From Streptomyces aurantiacus (GTDB lineage Bacteria > Actinomycetota > Actinomycetes > Streptomycetales > Streptomycetaceae), in NCBI RefSeq assembly GCF_027107535.1, contig NZ_CP114283.1:4960001-5024000 (forward strand): DNA of 64,000 nucleotides, read 5' to 3'. The position numbers were made by a program, and so were the translations under genes. The notes beneath the pieces were generated by a model that made no database searches, was not told the DNA's origin, and saw nothing but the letters and a program-made list of their open reading frames with translations. Below, piece after piece: positions 18,422-27,086 of the stretch; the stretch's first letter is position 1, and each line of letters opens with the position of its first letter.

Positions 18422-19207
18422 GTGGATCTGGGAATTTCCGGAAAAACCGCGCTGGTATTGGGCGGAGGTGGGGGTATCGGCGGCGCTGTCGCGCAGGTCC
18501 TCGCGGAAGAGGGTGCCGACATCGCCATTGCCGATATCGATCTACAGGCCGCACAGAGGCGCGCAGAGGCAGTGAAGAGTGCTGGCGGTAAGGCGTTGGC
18601 TTTGGAATGGGATCTCAGCGATCTGAGCGAGATCGACACGAATGTCGCGCTCGTTGAGGATTCCCTGGGCCCGGTCGACATTCTCGTCAACAACACCGGC
18701 GGGCCTCCGCCCTCATCCGTGCTGGGTCAGGGCCACGAGGTCTGGTTGAGCCACTTCCAGTCCATGGTGCTGTCGGTGATGGCGATCACCGACAGGGTGG
18801 CACCGTCGATGAGGAGCCGCGGCTGGGGCCGGATCATCACCAGTACCAGCTCCGGCGTGATTGCCCCCATTCCCAACCTGGGGCTCTCGAATACGCTTCG
18901 GGCCGCGCTCCTCGGCTGGTCTAAGACATTGGCACGGGAGATCGCGGCCGACGGAGTTACCTGCAACGTGACAGTGCCCGGCCGGATCCGCACGGAGCGG
19001 GTGCAGTTTCTGGACCGGTCGAAAGCCGAGCGGGAAGGAAAGACTGCGGAGCAGGCATCCGCAGAAAGCATCGCGTCGATTCCCATGGGGCGTTACGGCG
19101 AGCCGCGTGAGTACGCGTCCACGGTGGCCTTCTTGGCGAGCGTTCAGGCCGCCTATATCACCGGCTCTGTCGTCCGGGCCGACGGCGGCCTCATTTCCAG
19201 CATCTGA
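18422..19207 (+). CDS. SDR family oxidoreductase, atypical active site
   Basis: A 261-residue short-chain dehydrogenase. The glycine-rich nucleotide motif is LVLGGGGGIGGAVAQVL, and VDILVNNTGG is the NNAG-type motif. The catalytic Ser region (TSTSSGV) is present, but the usual YxxxK is replaced: the aligned text is PNLGLSNTLRAALLGW, giving L and N where Tyr and Lys belong. Some FabG-like SDR subgroups share this change. GTG 18422 follows GGGAG. It precedes the DapA-like gene by 31 bp in one operon. The reaction may be reduction without the normal acid, or a non-redox step. Confidence 0.82.
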   Translation: MDLGISGKTALVLGGGGGIGGAVAQVLAEEGADIAIADIDLQAAQRRAEAVKSAGGKALALEWDLSDLSEIDTNVALVEDSLGPVDILVNNTGGPPPSSVLGQGHEVWLSHFQSMVLSVMAITDRVAPSMRSRGWGRIITSTSSGVIAPIPNLGLSNTLRAALLGWSKTLAREIAADGVTCNVTVPGRIRTERVQFLDRSKAEREGKTAEQASAESIASIPMGRYGEPREYASTVAFLASVQAAYITGSVVRADGGLISSI

Positions 19208-19238
19208 ACCTGAACAGCTGACCAAAGAAAGTTGCGGC

Positions 19239-20174
19239 ATGGCACTGCTGACTCGTACGACCGAGGGTGTTTTCGCTATCGCGCCGACTCCGTTCGACGA
19301 TGAGGGGGCCATTGATTTCGACTCGCTCAGCCGGCTCACGGAGTTCTACGCATCTGTTGGCGTCACCGGCCTGACCCTGCTCGGTCAGATGGGCGAGGCC
19401 CCCAAGCTGTCCCACGACGAGAGCGTGCGCATCGTCAGGCACGTACTCAAGCGAACCGACCTGTCGATCGTCGTGGGAGTGTCGGCGCCCGGCTATGCCG
19501 CCATGCGTGCGCTGTCCACGGAGGTCATGTCCGCCGGCGCGTCCGGTGTCATGATCGCACCGTCCAACACGCTGCGGACCGATGACCGGATCGTGGCGTA
19601 CTACGAGGGAGCTTCCGCAGCCATCGGCGAGGAAGTGCCTTTCGTGATCCAGGACTATCCACTGTCGTTCTCCGTGGAGATGTCCCCGTCCGTCATCGCC
19701 CGGATCGCGAACGCCCTCCCCGGGTGCGTCATGCTCAAGCACGAGGACTGGCCGGGCCTGGAGAAGATCAGCAGCCTGCGGCAGATGGCGGCCGCCGGTG
19801 AGATGCCGCGTCTGTCGGTGCTGTGCGGAAACGGCGGCCTCTTCCTCGACTTCGAGACGGAGCGTGGAGCGGACGGCGCCATGACGGGATACTGCGTACC
19901 GGAACTGCTCGTGGACGTGGTCCGTCACACGGCAGCCGGCGACCGTGACACCGCCCATGATGTCTTCGACGCCCACCTGCCTCTGCTGCGATATGAGCAG
20001 CAGCCGGGCATCGGTCTGGCCGTGCGCAAATACGTGATGAAGCAGCGGGGTCTGCTGACGTCCGATGCACAGCGCAGGCCCGGGGCCGGTCTGTCCGCCA
20101 CGGCCCGCGCCGAGGTCGACTACCTGCTGACACGGCTGGCGCGCAAGGACAGCAGGGTCACTCTCGCGTCCTGA
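19239..20174 (+). CDS. dihydrodipicolinate synthase/aldolase family protein
   Basis: A 311-residue class I aldolase of the DapA/NanA family. The Schiff-base lysine is K167 (CVMLKHED) and the conserved tyrosine is Y140 (VIQDYPLSF). The motif LLGQMGEAPKL corresponds to the GTTGE loop but has an altered pattern, so true DapA function is unlikely. Such paralogues cleave or form C-C bonds with pyruvate in sugar-acid and aromatic breakdown. An upstream in-frame extension overlaps the SDR; ATG 19239 is chosen because it follows the SDR stop and gives the normal length. It is the second gene of the SDR operon. Confidence 0.85.
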   Translation: MALLTRTTEGVFAIAPTPFDDEGAIDFDSLSRLTEFYASVGVTGLTLLGQMGEAPKLSHDESVRIVRHVLKRTDLSIVVGVSAPGYAAMRALSTEVMSAGASGVMIAPSNTLRTDDRIVAYYEGASAAIGEEVPFVIQDYPLSFSVEMSPSVIARIANALPGCVMLKHEDWPGLEKISSLRQMAAAGEMPRLSVLCGNGGLFLDFETERGADGAMTGYCVPELLVDVVRHTAAGDRDTAHDVFDAHLPLLRYEQQPGIGLAVRKYVMKQRGLLTSDAQRRPGAGLSATARAEVDYLLTRLARKDSRVTLAS

Positions 20175-20253
20175 CGAGTCCGGACCAGTCACCTCAGCCG
20201 GAAGGGCTGAGCGGCAGGCCAAAGCCCTGATGAGCAAGGAGTAACTTGATCGC

Positions 20254-21159
20254 ATGCAGCTGCGTCAGCTGGAGTACTTCATTGCCATCTGTGACGCCGG
20301 TTCCTTCAGCGGAGCCGCTGTCCGGCTGTATGTCACGCAGCCCTCGCTGTCCCAGCAGATCGGCGCTCTTGAGAAGGAGCTTGGGGCGGATCTACTCGAA
20401 CGCGGCCGCCATGGCATCACGTTGACCCCCGCCGGCCGGGTCTTCCTGTCGCAGGCCCAACGCGCCCTCCAGGCCGTTCAGGACGCCCAGGACTCCGTCC
20501 GCCAGGTGGTCGAGGGCCGCAAGGGCGACGTCCACGTGCTGACGGTGAGATCCGTGGCGTCGGGCGTCCTGCCGTCGTCCGCCGCACGTTGGCACTCCCT
20601 GTTCCCCTCCACAGTCCTGCGCCTGCATGACTTCTCACACCGTCGCGCCTTGGAGGACGCCGTCCGCAGCGGTCAGGGCGACATCGCCGTAGGGCCACGA
20701 CCGTCCCCGTGGGAGGGGCCGGTTGTGTCGCTCGGCTATGAGGAGATGGTGGTGATCGGTCCAGTCGGGCACGAGGCGGAGGAGGTTGCCGAGGCCGCTG
20801 AGCTGGCCGGTGCCGACTGGGTGCTCTACGAGCCGGAACAGGGCATGAGCGAGGTCGTGGACCGGGTGGCAGCACATCTCGAATTCACGCCACGCGCCGT
20901 CGCCCGTACGGGCCAGGTGTCGGCGGCGCTCCTGTTCGCGGTCGAGGGCATCGGAATGACGCTGGCACCCGAGAACGCGGTACCACTGGGGTGGGCCAGG
21001 CACGCACGGAGAATCGGCCCCGGGTTCTACCGGGAGCTCGTGGCGTACAGCAGAAAGCAGCCCTCACAGCTCGCGGAACGCTATCGGGACATGCTCACCA
21101 CTGTTGCGCTGCCGCTGATCGCCGAGGGAGACCTGCCCGAGGGTGCCATCCGCTGCTGA
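20254..21159 (+). CDS. LysR family regulator, intact copy
   Basis: A 301-residue LysR regulator with the N-terminal winged HTH (QLEYFIAICDAGSFSGAAVR, QPSLSQQIGALEKELG), a linker helix, and a substrate-binding domain from about residue 90. It starts at ATG 20254 behind AAGGAG and lies 79 bp after the aldolase gene on the same strand. The broken near-copy at 13153 shows it was duplicated within the island. It likely activates the SDR-aldolase or zinc-dehydrogenase operon. Confidence 0.9.
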   Translation: MQLRQLEYFIAICDAGSFSGAAVRLYVTQPSLSQQIGALEKELGADLLERGRHGITLTPAGRVFLSQAQRALQAVQDAQDSVRQVVEGRKGDVHVLTVRSVASGVLPSSAARWHSLFPSTVLRLHDFSHRRALEDAVRSGQGDIAVGPRPSPWEGPVVSLGYEEMVVIGPVGHEAEEVAEAAELAGADWVLYEPEQGMSEVVDRVAAHLEFTPRAVARTGQVSAALLFAVEGIGMTLAPENAVPLGWARHARRIGPGFYRELVAYSRKQPSQLAERYRDMLTTVALPLIAEGDLPEGAIRC

Positions 21160-21884
21160 TGCCCCAAGGCAGGGCGGCGGTACCGAGCGCCGTGAGCACT
21201 GCGGCGACGATGTCCTCGGTAGAAGTAAGGCTATTGACGAGACGCCCAGGAGGCCTCAGCTATCGGGCTGGGCGGCGCGGCCGGCCGGCCGAGATCGATG
21301 AAAGCTCGGGCAGCGGCACTGGCGGAGGTGATGAGCGACCCCTCGAAGCTCCGCCCGGGCGCACCGGGCGGAGGGCGGGGATGCCGGCACGCGGGGTCGG
21401 ACATTCGTGAGGCATTCAGGTAGGCGCAGCCGAATCCGGCCCTCACCAGGTCAACGGCCGCGGGAATGCGTGCGGCGTCGGCCGCGGGGCTACTCGCGGA
21501 GTACGCCCCGGACCCGATGCGGTTGCCCTATGCCGTCGTTCGCCCTGCTGCTCCCGACCGCCCTGGTCGCGCTCACCCGCAACCGCAAAGGTGCCGGTAT
21601 CGAGGCCGCACCGTACCGGCCCCAACGCATCGCCGTGCCCCGGCACGGGCGTTGAATATTCCTCGCCGCCGTACTCACGGGCTTCACCGCCTTCGCCGCG
21701 TACGGCGAATTGGACTACCCGGTGCCGACGTTCCTGGTCGGGACGCTGCCCGAGAGCTCGTACCCGCTGGCCGGCGCGGTCGCGTTCGTGGCGTTCACCT
21801 CGGGCGCCAACACCCACCCGGCAGCATCGCCGAGGATGCCCCCTCAACCACGTCGATTGCTCAGATGTCTCCAGAGGAGCTTTT
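21160..21884. other. intergenic, decayed coding sequence
   Basis: No intact gene was found. The first part continues the LysR duplication. Plus-strand text such as FALLLPTALVALTRNRKG and LTGFTAFAAYGELDYPVP, in different frames, looks like a decayed membrane protein that I could not identify. Confidence 0.4.
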
Positions 21885-21901
21885 CGGCATCACCGTATCC
21901 G
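21885..21901. promoter_or_regulatory. candidate TetR operator before the MMPL gene
   Basis: CGGCATC-ACC-GTATCCG, followed by TTAGTATC and an ACGGAT element, lies 135 bp before ATG 22037. It resembles the site at 11487. Confidence 0.5.
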
Positions 21902-22036
21902 TTAGTATCTGCGTGACGGATCCAGCGTTGCGGTGGAGGGTCTCGACCGCTCCTGGCGCCCGCTTGCGTCCGCCAGGAACCCGTCAGGTTCACCGTAGGC
22001 AGGACGCCAATCCCACTCCTACCGGAAGAAACAGAT

Positions 22037-24250
22037 ATGGCAACGCTCCTCTATCGGCTGGGCACTTTCGGGGCCGAACGGTGGCGCACGATGTTGATCG
22101 GATGGCTGCTCACCCTCGGCGCAGTGGCCGGCTTGGGCATCTCGTTCGCAGGCACGTTTCAGGACAGCAATTCCATCCCCGGTTCATCTGCCGAAGTGGC
22201 GCTGACCAAGATGGACCGGCACTGGCCGGAACCGGCCGGCACGGGTGGCCAAATCGTCTTTCAGGCGCCGTCCGGCCACAGGCTGACCGAGCCCGGGCTG
22301 CAGAAGTCCCTCGCAAGCAGCCTAGACGCGACCAGTCGCGTGGACGGGGTGATCGGGGTCAGTAGTCCGGCCGAGGGCGGCGAGGTCTCCAAGGACGAAC
22401 GCACCGCGGTCGCCCCAATCCTCTTCGACTCCGAGTTGGACGGCGATGCGCCCCAAGCGACGCTCGAGGCCGTCAAGAACGCGGGGGCCGAGGCACGAGG
22501 GGCAGGCCTCAAGACCGTGTACGGCGGTGAAGCCTATGCTCCGCAAACGTCGCCCTTCGGTCCTACCGAGATGATCGGCCTCGGGGTCGCACTGGCCGCC
22601 CTGGTAATCACGTTCGGCTCGCTGCTCGCCGCCGGCCTCCCGCTGATCACCGCCATACTCGGCGTCGTCGGCACGATGGTCGCCATGATGGGGCTGGCGT
22701 CGGCGTTCAACGTGTCCGACAACGCCCCGACCTTGGCGATCATGCTGGGCCTGGCTGTCGGCATCGACTACGCCTTGTTCATCGTCTCCCGCCACCGCGC
22801 CCAGCTCGCCGACGGCACTCCCGTCCGGAAGTCCATCGCCAAGGCCACCGCGACCGCCGGCAGCGCCGTCGTCTTCGCCGGCGCCACTGTCGTCATCGCC
22901 CTGGCGGGCCTGTCCGTCGCGGGCGTCCCGATGCTGACCTCGATGGGACTCGCGTCCGCCGGCTCAGTCTCGGTCGCCGTCCTTATGGCACTCACTCTGC
23001 TGCCCGCCCTGATGAGCATGGCGGGGCACCGGCTTATCCCCAAGCCCCGTTCACGCGCCGCCCGGCAAGCCGGCCGCAGCAGCGTCACGGCCACCCTGGG
23101 TGTGCGCTGGACACAGGGAGTACTGCGCCACCCCCTGCGCAACCTGATCCTGGGCACAGTCGCCCTCATCGCCCTGGCGATTCCCGCCATGCAACTCAAG
23201 CTCGCCCTCACCGACGAGGGCTCCAACGCCACCACAACGTCCAGCCGCCAGGCCTACGACATCATCAGCGACGCCTTCGGCCCCGGCGCGAACGGTCCCC
23301 TGGTCATCCTCATCGAGGACGACGACCCGGCCACCATCCAGTCCACGGCCACCGCCGTCGAGAACAAGCTGAACGACACCGAGGGCATTGCGGATACGAG
23401 TGGCGTCGATGTGGCCGAGAGCAAGAAGGCGGCCCGCATCCAGGTCATTCCCACCACCGGACCGCGCACCCAGGAGACCAGCGATCTGGTCTCCCAGCTG
23501 CGTACGAAGATGCAGCCCATCGCCCGGGCGCACGGCAGCTACGTGGCGGTGACAGGGCTGACCGCCGTCAGTATCGACGTCTCGTCCAAGCTCGGCGGCG
23601 CGCTGGTGCCCTTCGCGATCGTCGTGATCGGCCTCTCCCTGCTGCTCCTGATGGTCGCGTTCCGGTCCATCGCCATCCCCGTCAAGGCGACCGTGGGATT
23701 CCTGCTGTCCCTCGGCGCGGCCTTCGGTGCCACCGTGGCGGTCTTCCAGTGGGGCTGGCTGTCCGGCCTGCTCGGTGTGCCGAGCCAGGGTCCCGTGGCA
23801 AGCTTCGTGCCCATCATCGTCATGGCCGTGCTCTTCGGCCTCGCCATGGACTACGAGGTCTTCCTCGTGTCCGCCATACGCGAGGACTATGTCCACCGAC
23901 ACGACGCCCGGGCAGCCATCATCGTGGGCGCGCGCAACGCGGCCCGGGTGGTGACGTCGGCCGCGGTCATCATGATCTCGGTGTTCATCAGCTTCCTCTT
24001 CTCTCACGACATCGACATCATGCCGATCGCGTTCGCGCTGGCCTTCGGTGTCCTGATCGATGCCTTCCTGGTCCGCATGACCCTCGTACCCGCGGTGCTG
24101 GCCCTCCTCGGCGACCGCGCCTGGTGGCTGCCCCGCCGCCTCGACCGGGTCCTGCCGCACCTCGACGTCGAAGGCGAGAACCTCGACGCCCCCGACGCGA
24201 TCGGCGCCACAGGCAAGGAACCCCACCACAGTGAGCCCATCCCACGATGA
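22037..24250 (+). CDS. MMPL/RND-family transporter
   Basis: A 737-residue membrane transporter of the MmpL type, using the proton gradient to move lipids or drugs. It has two repeats, each with one membrane segment, an extracellular domain, and a cluster of five or six segments. The RND signature occurs twice (LAVGIDYALFIVSRHRAQL and FGLAMDYEVFLVS), each with the Asp-Tyr pair needed for proton relay. ATG 22037 follows GGAAGAAAC. It closes the catabolic island and has a candidate TetR operator upstream, so it likely exports a toxic substrate or intermediate. Confidence 0.9.
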   Translation: MATLLYRLGTFGAERWRTMLIGWLLTLGAVAGLGISFAGTFQDSNSIPGSSAEVALTKMDRHWPEPAGTGGQIVFQAPSGHRLTEPGLQKSLASSLDATSRVDGVIGVSSPAEGGEVSKDERTAVAPILFDSELDGDAPQATLEAVKNAGAEARGAGLKTVYGGEAYAPQTSPFGPTEMIGLGVALAALVITFGSLLAAGLPLITAILGVVGTMVAMMGLASAFNVSDNAPTLAIMLGLAVGIDYALFIVSRHRAQLADGTPVRKSIAKATATAGSAVVFAGATVVIALAGLSVAGVPMLTSMGLASAGSVSVAVLMALTLLPALMSMAGHRLIPKPRSRAARQAGRSSVTATLGVRWTQGVLRHPLRNLILGTVALIALAIPAMQLKLALTDEGSNATTTSSRQAYDIISDAFGPGANGPLVILIEDDDPATIQSTATAVENKLNDTEGIADTSGVDVAESKKAARIQVIPTTGPRTQETSDLVSQLRTKMQPIARAHGSYVAVTGLTAVSIDVSSKLGGALVPFAIVVIGLSLLLLMVAFRSIAIPVKATVGFLLSLGAAFGATVAVFQWGWLSGLLGVPSQGPVASFVPIIVMAVLFGLAMDYEVFLVSAIREDYVHRHDARAAIIVGARNAARVVTSAAVIMISVFISFLFSHDIDIMPIAFALAFGVLIDAFLVRMTLVPAVLALLGDRAWWLPRRLDRVLPHLDVEGENLDAPDAIGATGKEPHHSEPIPR

Positions 24251-24349
24251 ACAGCCATCTTCGAGTTCCGGTGGTGTCCCTGAGGAGACGTTTCACTGCC
24301 ACCGGCCGGACGCGACAACGCCGCTGATCGCCGAAGCCCCGAGCAAGAC

Positions 24350-24660
24350 ACCGATGAGATGCATCGATGCACCAGCCGGGACACGCATCGGCCTCCACCA
24401 AGACCCTTGACGGCCTCACACGAGTACGCCCAGTCCCCGACTCGGAACAGCGGCGCGGGAGCGGTCAGCCGGTTCGCCACCAGTACCTCGATGACCTGGC
24501 CGTGCGTCAGGTCCGCCCGCGAATCCGGTGGCCGCAGCCCGTCGACGATCCCCGCGACGTCCAGCCGACGCAGAAAACTCGGCAGCGACAGGCAGAGCAC
24601 CCAGCCGCTTGGTCACCACGGACTCAATCACGACCTCCACGCGAGGGCGTTCCGTCCGCC
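24350..24660 (-). pseudogene. IS1634-family transposase fragment (DUF4277 part)
   Basis: The minus strand reads VVTKRLGALPVAAEF in one frame and then FLRRLDVAGIVDGLRPP, LTHGQVIEVLVANRLTAPAP and LFRVGDWA in another. This is the N-terminal DUF4277 region of IS1634-type transposases. The catalytic part is missing and the frame is broken, so it is a dead fragment. Confidence 0.65.
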
Positions 24661-24761
24661 CGGACGACACTCCGGGCCGTCTACGAGACGGTCCTCAAAC
24701 CAAGCGGTTGGCTGCGGCGACTGCGGGTCGGGCAAGGGCGGCAGAGCTCGAACACGCACTG

Positions 24762-25885
24762 AGAGGTCGTTTTCTTCCAGTGTTTTATCCCGGAATCAGA
24801 TGTTTGGTCTGCGGTGTCGGGTCGCGCCAGGAGATGGTGTTCTCGCCGGTGAGGCGGCGGGCCATCAGGTCGGTCATGGCGAGATGGATCATGGCTTCGG
24901 AGCGGGCGGGAAGGGTTTCGTAGTCGCGGGCCAGGCGGCGGTGGAGCATGAGCCATCCGTAGGTCCGCTCGACCGCCCACCGCTTCGGGATCGGGGTGAA
25001 ACCCCTGGTCCCGGGCGTGCGGGCGGTGATTTCCATGTCGATGCCGAGGGTGGCGGCGTGCTCGACGAGGTGCTGGCGGTAGCCGCCGTCGACCCACACC
25101 TTGCGGATGCCGGGATGGCCGGCGGCAACCTGGTCGAGGAGCTGAGTGCCGGCCACGGAGTCCTGGACACTGGCCGCGGTGACCAGCACCGCCAGCAGCA
25201 GGCCGAGCGTGTCGGTCACGATGCTCCGCTTTCGGCCCACGATCTTCTTGCCGGCGTCGATGCCCTGGCTGGAGGCGTGAACGCTGGAGGAGGTCTTGAC
25301 GCTCTGAGCGTCGATCACACAGGCCGACGGCTCGGACTCCCGTCCTTCCTTCTGTCGCAACAGCTGCCTGAGCAGACCGTTGAGCTGGGCGAACACACCT
25401 TCCTGCTGCCACTTCGTGAAGTAGCCGTAGACCGTGTTCCAGTGCGGGAAGTCGTGCGGGAGGCAGCGCCACTGAACCCCGGTCCGGTCCACATACAAGA
25501 TCGCGTCCATGATGTCGCGCAGATCATGCTCGGGCGGCCGGCCGAAGTCCAGGGCCCTGCCGCGGCGCTCGAAGCGCCAGGCGGACAACACCGGCTCGAC
25601 CAACCCCCAGCGGGCATCGGACAGATCACTCGGATACGGACGTCGCGCAGACATGCTTCCGGCATACCGCTCCGGACCAAGTGCGCCCAGGCGCACATCG
25701 GTGACGGCAGAAGCACGCAGAAGAACCGGGCGTCCTGGGATGAGACAGGAACAAGCCTCATCCCGCACCGCCCGTCACCCCATCCGATTCACAGGCCCCA
25801 ATCACTCCCGCTGCCCCTTCCGCACCACAGTCCCACGCCCTGGGAACCGGTTTATATATGAGCAGTACGGATGAAAACGACCTCT
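24762..25885 (-). mobile_element. IS5-family element, copy 1
   Basis: A 1.1-kb element with terminal repeats based on AGAGGTCGTTTTC at both ends, enclosing one intact transposase gene. Its right end abuts the inverted second copy with a single base between them. Confidence 0.8.
24785..25654 (-). CDS. IS5-family transposase (copy 1)
   Basis: A 289-residue DDE transposase. The N-terminal domain PYPSDLSDARWGLVEP is typical of IS5-family enzymes. The catalytic blocks are CVIDAQSVKTSS (first Asp), VWVDGGYR (second Asp) and RWAVERTYGWLMLHRRLARD (Glu with the YREK-like motif). ATG 25654 gives the usual start MSARRPYPSDLSD; an upstream in-frame start at 25768 adds unrelated residues. The gene looks intact, and the partial second copy has identical C-terminal protein sequence, so the duplication is recent. 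Confidence 0.9.
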   Translation of the reverse strand: MSARRPYPSDLSDARWGLVEPVLSAWRFERRGRALDFGRPPEHDLRDIMDAILYVDRTGVQWRCLPHDFPHWNTVYGYFTKWQQEGVFAQLNGLLRQLLRQKEGRESEPSACVIDAQSVKTSSSVHASSQGIDAGKKIVGRKRSIVTDTLGLLLAVLVTAASVQDSVAGTQLLDQVAAGHPGIRKVWVDGGYRQHLVEHAATLGIDMEITARTPGTRGFTPIPKRWAVERTYGWLMLHRRLARDYETLPARSEAMIHLAMTDLMARRLTGENTISWRDPTPQTKHLIPG

Positions 25886-25926
25886 GAGAGGTCGTTTTCA
25901 TCCGTACTGCTCATATATAGACCGGT
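25846..25926. repeat. long palindrome at the junction of two inverted IS copies
   Basis: About 40 bp on each side of base 25886 are inverted copies of each other, with one mismatch near the outer ends (CCGGTTTATATA against CCGGTCTATATA on the opposite strand). The structure arises where copy 1 and copy 2 meet end to end. Confidence 0.85.
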
Positions 25927-26678
25927 CCCGCTTCCGTTGGATGTCGCCGACCGCCGGGCCGTGTTCGACGGCGTCGAAGCGCCAGGCGGACAACACCGGC
26001 TCGACCAACTCCCAGCGGGTTGAACTTCTTCGGCGCCGTGTGGGTGGCTCAGGCGGGCTGGCCGCCCCGGTCGCAGAGGCTCCGGCCGCTGCAAGGACGG
26101 GAGTCCGAGCCGTCGGCCTGTGTGATCGACGCTCAGAGCGTCAAGACCTCCTCCAGCGTTCACGCCTCCAGCCAGGGCATCGACGCCGGCAAGAAGATCG
26201 TGGGCCGGAAGCGGAGCATCGTGACCGACACGCTCGGCCTGCTGCTGGCGGTGCTGGTCACCGCGGCCAGTGTCCAGGACTCCGTGGCCGGCACTCAGCT
26301 CCTCGACCAGGTTGCCGCCGGCCATCCCGGCATCCGCAAGGTGTGGGTCGACGGCGGCTACCGCCAGCACCTCGTCGAGCACGCCGCCACCCTCGGCATC
26401 GACATGGAAATCACCGCCCGCACGCCCGGGACCAGGGGTTTCACCCCGATCCCGAAGCGGTGGGCGGTCGAGCGGACCTACGGATGGCTCATGCTCCACC
26501 GCCGCCTGGCCCGCGACTACGAAACCCTTCCCGCCCGCTCCGAAGCCATGATCCATCTCGCCATGACCGACCTGATGGCCCGCCGCCTCACCGGCGAGAA
26601 CACCATCTCCTGGCGCGACCCGACACCGCAGACCAAACATCTGATTCCGGGATAAAACACTGGAAGAAAACGACCTCT
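25887..26678 (+). mobile_element. IS5-family element, copy 2, rearranged and shortened
   Basis: Both end repeats are present (AGAGG at 25887 and CCTCT ending at 26678), but about 330 bp is missing. Bases 25975-26019 match 25570-25614 of copy 1 in the same direction, although the copies are otherwise inverted, so an internal segment has flipped. Non-IS sequence lies between that segment and the remaining transposase part. Confidence 0.75.
26085..26655 (+). pseudogene. truncated IS5-family transposase (copy 2)
   Basis: From GRESEPSACVIDAQSVK to the end, this is identical in protein sequence to copy 1 and keeps all three catalytic blocks. The N-terminal third (PYPSDLSD to the KWQQEG region) is gone and is replaced by unrelated residues, so it should not make an active enzyme. 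Confidence 0.8.
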
Positions 26679-26687
26679 GAGTGGACG

Positions 26688-27086
26688 TTAAGTCCGTTTC
26701 TGGTAGCGGCCTCGTCCGGGCTGGGTGAGGAAGCCTTGGCGGACGAGGCGTCCGAGACGAGCACGGGTGACGTTGACCGATGCCTCGTCGGTGGGCATGC
26801 CGAGGAGTTCGTGCAGCTCACGGGCCCGGAACTCCTGGTCGGGGTGCTGGTTGAAGGCGTTCACGATGGCCTGGTAGGCGGTGTTCGTCTCGGGCGGTTC
26901 GGGTTCGTTTCCAGCCGGTGCGAGTTCGGCGATGACCTTCTGGGTGGTGGTCAGCTCCGCGAGTCGCGCTTCGGTCTCGGTCAGGGCGGTGGCCAAGTGC
27001 TCGATCTGGTCGCGTAGTTCACGGGCCCGGTCCCCGGTCTCGTCGTGCTGGGCCTGGAGGCTGGCCAGGAGCTCGGTGATGTTCAC
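26688..27086 (-). CDS. IS accessory protein, coiled coil plus winged helix
   Basis: A 132-residue protein encoded behind the transposase inside the same IS. Residues 1-55 form a likely coiled coil (NITELLASLQAQHDETGDR, then RARELRDQIEHLATALTETE). Residues 75-132 look like a winged-helix DNA-binding domain (EFRARELHELLGMPTDE, RARLGRLVRQGFLTQPGRG). The GTG start at 27086 overlaps the transposase stop in a GTGA junction, so the two are translated together. Longer frames upstream run inside the transposase gene and are rejected. It may help transposition or target choice; the function is not known to me. Confidence 0.72.
   Translation of the reverse strand: MNITELLASLQAQHDETGDRARELRDQIEHLATALTETEARLAELTTTQKVIAELAPAGNEPEPPETNTAYQAIVNAFNQHPDQEFRARELHELLGMPTDEASVNVTRARLGRLVRQGFLTQPGRGRYQKRT

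Noticed and set aside
22322..24229. Long minus-strand ORFs opposite the MMPL gene
   Set aside because: They are antisense shadows. The plus strand has both RND signatures and membrane segments.
25852..26640. A 262-codon minus-strand ORF opposite the second IS copy
   Set aside because: It is the antisense of the transposase. The plus strand carries the DDE motifs.
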